A stretch of DNA of 64,000 nt. It comes from Auricularia sp. M13 (lineage: Eukaryota; Basidiomycota; Agaricomycetes; Auriculariales; Auriculariaceae). Below the pieces are notes generated by a model. It ran no database searches, was not told the origin of the DNA, and was given only the letters and a program-made list of their open reading frames with translations. The stretch covers positions 1,364,001-1,428,000 of the forward strand of contig CM073197.1 in assembly GCA_037042915.1 (NCBI GenBank), in the 5' to 3' direction. Shown here one piece after another: positions 58,901 through 64,000 of the stretch. Every line of letters starts with the position of its first letter. Position 1 is the stretch's first letter. The position numbers and the translations under genes are program-made.

Positions 58901-60721
58901 ACTTGCGCAACTGTGGATCTCGGGACATTTCAGACATATGGTTGACGCGCAGCGTTGAATGTGCTGTTGTTAGTGCCGGAGTGGATAAAGGTCGGCATAT
59001 CCAACAGTATGCAATGATCTGGCTGACGACCTCGTAATAGTTCTCGACGATGTAGATGTTGTATCCAGCGACAACACATTATCACCTCCGTCACCTGTGC
59101 GAATACCCTTGGCTATGCTGCATGAATCAGATATACTGGCGCCTGGGGCTACGTGCGAGGTTCCGTTGGTGGTCTTGGCTCCTGAAGTTGGTCGCCAGGA
59201 TATCTGTTTATTAATAACATTTCGCGATGTGCGTACTCGTCTCGCTTCTGCGTCACCGGGTTGACAAGGCTTCAGACTGCACCGTCACCTATTTGCCTAC
59301 ATCGCGTACATCGACGTTTTGATGTGGTTCCCATTCTAGATGCGCGAGTATCCGCTCGGCCGCGATCTGACGGCAATGGTTCTTTTCTCGTGGGCATCGA
59401 TGTGAGCATACCATCGTCATTGTTCGTGTCCTACCTAATCGTGTATATAGCTGGAGAATCAGGGGATGGATGCTGTGGAAATCACACGTATCAGCCTCCT
59501 TAGTCCCTCTTGGTTATTCTCAACGCATTCAAGTCAAGCGCTGTATGTCTCCCTCTCTCCTCCCCCCTCCCGTCTCTGTTCGGATACGATGGATACGATT
59601 GCGTTTCTTACGTTTGATGTAGACCCGACCAAGCCCTCGCTGTGGCTCAAAACGCCCGCGTCATTGTTGAAGCCGCACCATGGACAGACGGCAAGGGCGG
59701 GCCTGAAACCCTTGCCTACGTCGCTCGAGGTATTGGTGCTGTTCTGAATGGCCATCCCGCCGGGACACAACCCCCTCCATCTCTAGACATCAGGCTCAGT
59801 CATTTTCATAAGGTTTGTGTCTTCGTCGACCTCTCGCCGCGTTTTCTGAAAAAACTTCACAGCGTGAGCTGGGAACTCAGGCAGCATCAGTACAAACTAT
59901 CGCAGAGGCTACTCGACGACGCTTGTCCGAACGACTGCTCTCGACACAGTTTGCCAACATTCCGCAGGACACCCATCCTTTCATATTCCCTCTATACAAT
60001 CCCCGATCCGTCGACGTTGTTGTCCATTGGTCACTTCCCGTGGAACGTCGCACTGGCATGCTGGTAGTTTCAAATCAGTTAACTCTCGGTGCGGCTCACG
60101 GGCTGTTGAACTCGACAATCGAGGCGGTGGAGAACGCCAAAGCGAAGCGCATGATGTATGCGGAGACGCACCGCGCGCAGGTCGAACTCATCAGTGCCGT
60201 GCGATCCTGCGAGTGGAACGCGGAGATGAACCCTCTCTCCGTGACCGTTTCGGTGGCATCCACGTCACACGACTTTGCGACAGGGTATGTGTGCATTTCT
60301 GTCTTCGCCTCCTGGTTAATCATCCCAGCAGTGCTTGTGCTGTGCCCGTTACCTTCGCCGTGCATAATTACTCTGCGACAAACCCGGCGCGGTTCGTCCT
60401 ACGACTGAACGCGTCTCAAATCTCTGCGTGAGCGCGTCACCATCCGAGTGCATTCACTTCCTGACCCCATATAGCACGAGAAAACCTGCGTTATTCGTCG
60501 GACAATTGGCTCATCGTAGAACATTACAACCGCACGGGCGAGTTATCATCTCTGCCAAGGTGTGGCTGCCTAGTCCTGGCCAGTACAGCGTGGCAGGCTG
60601 GAGGCTAGAAACGGAGGTCGGACACCTAGATTCCGCAGACGAAACCTCATGGAAGACGCTCTATCGCTATTTATCCGTCGCAGAAGAGGAGACCTTGGTA
60701 GCTGTGAACGCCGCTCGGTAG
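55961..60721 (+). CDS. TRS85: TRAPPC8 / TRS85, TRAPPIII subunit
   Basis: Trs85/TRAPPC8 directs the TRAPPIII Rab1 exchange factor to autophagy and endosome-Golgi traffic. From ATG 55961 the start is MSAVLPSSLSPHVCVLASPD, then TIDWIGGRIAKKAGQWL, LWWEELRRCAEGDYTPSRAE, ILAVSTASPNPLAAI, VREFVVMSLIPWMERCVLDW and the family hallmark NRRLPTRIFSSTRRFFGSSS. The middle reads RLAEFATILGDYKLAIPVW, AAVLLAHAALIAARQGGLRR and PLAIYFLRQADDLLRVKSPR. Beta-sandwich regions follow (VEIIDEIILEPKERRTV, VVLSVDVGGELPRLEV, AVPVTFAVHNYSATNPARFV), ending YLSVAEEETLVAVNAAR. About twenty introns. In-frame residues upstream of 55961 exist, so a slightly longer N terminus is possible. Confidence 0.83.
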
Positions 60722-60915
60722 GTGAACTATTTGTGTTCCTCATGCTCATCGGTTGCTGTGATATTTTGCCTCTTTTTTGCACTGCGTGGATAGAATACAA
60801 TATGTGTATTGTTGGAATGGGAATAATCCATGTCAAAAGCAGTCAGATGCGTGTTTGGAAATCCTGTGAGATATTTCGAACGATGCAGCTTGAGCGTCAC
60901 CGAAGCTACTGAAGC

Positions 60916-61850
60916 TCAAACTTCCAGAGACTTGGGGTCTTTGGGATCCTTCTTTGCGCGCGCGGCTGCGAGCTTGGCTTTCTTGACGCGTGCGTTCATA
61001 TATGTGCCAAGCACAAAGCCAACGGCGTTGAAGAACAACGGCCAGAGCTGCATATATGCTGTCAGCCTATCGTCGAGTGACAGCTGCGGAACATACAGAC
61101 CTCTGGCGGGAGTGTCTTCTGGGCGACGACCATTGCCGCCGGACTGACCATCCAGGTTACCTGCAGGCTTGTCAGTAAATATGCAGGGACTATGTCAGGA
61201 AATGATACTGACCCTGAGCATGCCAAAGAAGCCTCGTTGGATGAGCGCGACAACGCCCTCCACCGAACGCGCTCCGTTGATGACTGCGACTGAAGCGAGG
61301 TATGCTGTACCAATATATAAGCGACGAATTCAACACATTGTTGAGAAGTTGTTCATACCGACGGTGTTAATGGGAGCAGCAATAAGCTGGTTGGCGAGTA
61401 CGGCCTCGACTTTAGCGCGCGTGCCCGTCTTGCCGCGCGACGCGAGCAGCCGGGCAAGGAACAGCCCAAGAGCATGGTTGAGCGGGGCGAAGATTAGTGC
61501 GCCAGCCACGGCCATTTTCACCGAGATCATGTCAGCGCTGAGCTGCGCCCAGTCAATACGTGCACGGTGCACCGAGTGCTACGTTGCCATTGGCATACCT
61601 TCGCCAGTGCCTTCTGGTGGGGCGGCGCCGCCTTCCCCGGTCGCGGCCTTGCGCCTGCAATGTATGACGCGAGTGCATCCTGCGCGAACTGGAGGCTCGC
61701 AGCGGTTGCTGCCTGCGAGGGATCCGCAAGTCGAATGAGGCCGAGCTGTCTAGCCAACAACCGCTAGCGTACCTTCGTCAGCAGGGGTCGCGTGGCGAGG
61801 TTACGCAGGTACGCGTCGAGCAGCGCGTTGCGTTTCGTGACCGCGCTCAT
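60916..61850 (-). CDS. Mpv17/PMP22-family membrane protein
   Basis: ATG 61848-61850 gives MSAVTKRNALLDAYLRNLAT, RPLLTK spliced to AATAASLQFAQDALASYIAG, then IDWAQLSADMISVKMAVAGA, FAPLNHALGLFLARLL, VEAVLANQLIAAPINTV, GFFGMLRVTWMVSPAAMVVA and EVWPLFFNAVGFVLGTYMNA before a Lys-rich tail ending SLEV (TGA 60916-60918). The four-helix layout, W(M/P)SPA block and LRNLATRPLLTKA start are those of Mpv17, PXMP2 and Sym1 proteins of mitochondrial inner or peroxisomal membrane. Which organelle cannot be told here. About five introns. Convergent with TRAPPC8, 195 bp away. Confidence 0.82.
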
Positions 61851-62063
61851 TGTGTGGGGTGAGAATAAGTAATAGTCCTGAGGAAAGTGCGGTCCCGGTC
61901 AACACCCATCGTTCCGTGCCCTCCACGTGAGCACAAACATACTCCCGGTACAGAGGCAAGTAGCCGTTCGTCCCAAAAAATCACGAGAATGGAATTCGAT
62001 AGCGGCTCTACAATAAAGTCTATGTAAATTATATAAGAGGCAAGTTCAGAGCGAGGTAGGTAT

Positions 62064-63530
62064 CTATTTCTGCGGGCCCTTGACCCTGTGAAAACTGTTG
62101 TCAGATTATAAAGAGGAGGGCAGGATAGACACGTACCAATCCTTCACATAGTCTGCGAACGAAACCATGCAGATCGTTTGCCAAATACCCAGCCCGATGC
62201 GCGGGGCGACACCGCGGTACAGGCCCTTCAGTCCGTTCTCGCGGTAGATGTACGCAAGGGTGTTGACGATCGTGGGCTTCGCCGGGCGGTTGGCAGACTT
62301 GTCCTTCAACATGGACTGCATCTGTGGCGCAGCTGTGAGCAGTCGCGCTCTCGGCGTCAATCAATCACTCGTGCGAATGCATACCTCGACACGGACGACT
62401 TCAATGGGCTGATTCCAGGTCGCAAGCGCACCGCCTACATGAATATTGAGAGAAGCGCTCCGGGCGAGCATCGTACGACATACCAATCGACGAGCTTGCG
62501 ATCTTCTCAAATGCACCGAGTTGCTCTTTCTCCGTTTTCCCCTGAATCTTCCGGATTGAGGTCTCCGCTAAGCGCGCAATACCAATGCTGTCTCGAACTT
62601 CAGTTCTGATCAAAAGAGAGCGTCAGATTGGCGCACCGTGAGCCCCAGTTTGTGCACTGCCGGATAGCAACTGCATTGACGCCCTTGTTGATACCCGCAA
62701 GACCCTCGCGCCTGTAGATATCGGCGAAGACTTGCCAGGTCGACGGTGGCTTGATTCCGGACTGAGCTTGCTTGTGACGGGTGATTTCCGCGGTCTTCAT
62801 GCATGTGCAGAAGCCTGGCAGTCTTGTCAACATCGAGACGGCAGGTTGAGTTGACATAAAGACATACCGACTGTGAGGTACGCCTGAGCAATGCCTCCAC
62901 CCATACCGCCAATAAGACCAGCAGTAGCAGGGCTCAGACCCATTGCAACGGTCCGCGTCTCAATTTCTGACGCGGTGAAGAGCAGGACCGCGCCCTTGGT
63001 GGACGCTTCGATCCATGCCTGAGGTCCATGTCATAAGTCAGACATCGCTGACATGGGAATTTATGCCCACCCATGGAATGAGGCCCTGGTAGAAGCCTGC
63101 GACGCCGCCGCGGCTCCATACTGTGCGGAGCGACTGCAGCATCGTCTCCTTGCGGTTCGCAGCCATTTGGGTCTTGAGGACCTCGAGCGGTTGACCGAGT
63201 GTCGTTACCTGCTCACATTCAGTATGGTGTGTTCTGTACATTCAATATGGTTGCGCGTGCCTCCTGCAAATTTAACGCGTGAGCTCACTCCTTACACGCT
63301 GTGGTGCTGCACTCACAAACTATACAGCCAAAGCAGCGCAAAGGCAGGTTCTGGTCAGCTTATGACGCGTACACAGCACTCGACAAACCATATTCATGAT
63401 AGCGCCTGCAACGGCGTTCGGTGAGCACCAGGGGAGCTCGCCGACCACGACGGAACGAGCTTGACGACGTACCTACGGCGATGTTGGACCAGTTAACGCC
63501 CTTCTGTCCTGGTTCCTTTTGGATGGCCAT
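62064..63530 (-). CDS. YHM2: YHM2-type mitochondrial citrate/oxoglutarate carrier
   Basis: Mitochondrial carrier family protein exchanging citrate and 2-oxoglutarate across the inner membrane, supplying cytosolic NADPH. ATG 63530 gives [20 protein letters not shown], then [141 protein letters not shown] and [20 protein letters not shown], ending DWVKGPQK at TAG 62064-62066. The [13 protein letters not shown] and TLGQPLEV repeats and CTCMKT are specific for Yhm2. The join between MNM and VTTLG is the only loose splice. Intact otherwise. Confidence 0.9.
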
Positions 63531-64000
63531 TGCGAGTGCGAGCTAAGTGTACAGGGAAGACGGGGGACAAGGAGGGCAAGGAGCAAATGGCGGTCGAACG
63601 ATTTTGAGCGTGAGCAGACAAACGCGCTCGCTCGCTTAGCGTTCCAATGGGGCGGCAATGCGCGCAAAAAGTCCCGCGAGCGTCTTTATTCCCCCCTCTG
63701 ACGCCACGTGAATGCGCGCTCACCATGTGAAAGGCGTCGACTTAATCCGGATACTCGTGCCATGGTCGCCCTCGCAACTCTCGGACGATGATCCCGTCCT
63801 TGGATTTTGCAAAATTGAAGGGGTAGGTACGGTGCATATATGCGCCGCGGTTGCCCCAGCGTTTCGAAGAAGGATGCTTCATGTCGGGCCGGGAATCTCT
63901 CTCGCAGCTCACGCCGTCCCCAAGTTTTCATGAAGCTCTTCTTATGCCTGTATCTGCCTTCAGTACTCATCAGATTTCGTTGTATTCAGTACAGCTACAG
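63531..64000. other. Promoter side of YHM2 to window end
   Basis: About 470 bp upstream of YHM2. No gene, RNA or repeat recognised. Confidence 0.4.

Overview
The window looks like a gene-dense piece of a basidiomycete (probably Agaricomycotina) nuclear genome. It is GC-rich. Nearly every gene is cut by many introns of about 50-60 nt with gtgcgt/gtacgt-type donors and ctaac/ctgac branch points close to the acceptor. The gene content is fungal housekeeping, including TVP23, CGR1, a fungal NADPH oxidase, VTA1 and YHM2. No operons, CRISPR arrays or prokaryotic signals were seen. Product calls come from reading translations and motifs by eye; no database search was run.

Layout: 1-476 end of SNF4 (AMPK gamma). 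799-2110 TVP23. 4212-8038 long coiled-coil protein (-). 8605-9763 SHB17-like histidine phosphatase (-). 10409-12531 Ser/Pro-rich protein (-). 13030-13804 unknown (-), divergent from CGR1 at 14150-14811. 15729-19449 VPS18 (-). 20484-21431 intronless aminoglycoside-phosphotransferase-like gene of bacterial appearance. 21559-22236 CxxC protein (-). 22767-24771 kinase-like gene (-). 24940-25958 MDP1-type phosphatase (-), divergent from a RING-CH membrane ubiquitin ligase at 26180-27711. 27883-32875 NUP155 (-). 32994-34508 LARP7-like (-), divergent from MAD2 at 34616-35471. 35804-37865 NOXA. 38859-39147 small protein (-). 39150-41590 gene-poor stretch with a tRNA fragment and a hairpin. 41597-44506 TAF5. 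About 45039-46451 candidate 7TM protein. 47748-48024 paralogue of the small protein. 48314-49942 arrestin-like (-). 51056-52748 VTA1. 55961-60721 TRAPPC8/TRS85. 60916-61850 Mpv17/PMP22 family (-). 62064-63530 YHM2 carrier (-).

Several genes share the endomembrane system: TVP23 (Golgi), VPS18 (HOPS/CORVET), VTA1 (ESCRT/Vps4), TRAPPC8 (TRAPPIII), RING-CH ligase and arrestin-like adaptor. They are not arranged as a cluster, and I read this as ordinary housekeeping content.

Three things stand out. (1) At least eight conserved domains are interrupted by a missing single base, nearly always in a short homopolymer, which points to uncorrected long-read indels rather than many pseudogenes. (2) Unusual gene structure: microexons of 8, 9 and 11 nt and three GC-AG introns. 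(3) Local novelties: an exact 116-bp in-frame duplication in the coiled-coil gene, a probable bacterial-origin phosphotransferase gene, and a pair of paralogous roughly 70-residue proteins with a matched 55-nt intron. I did not find a clear new multi-gene system.
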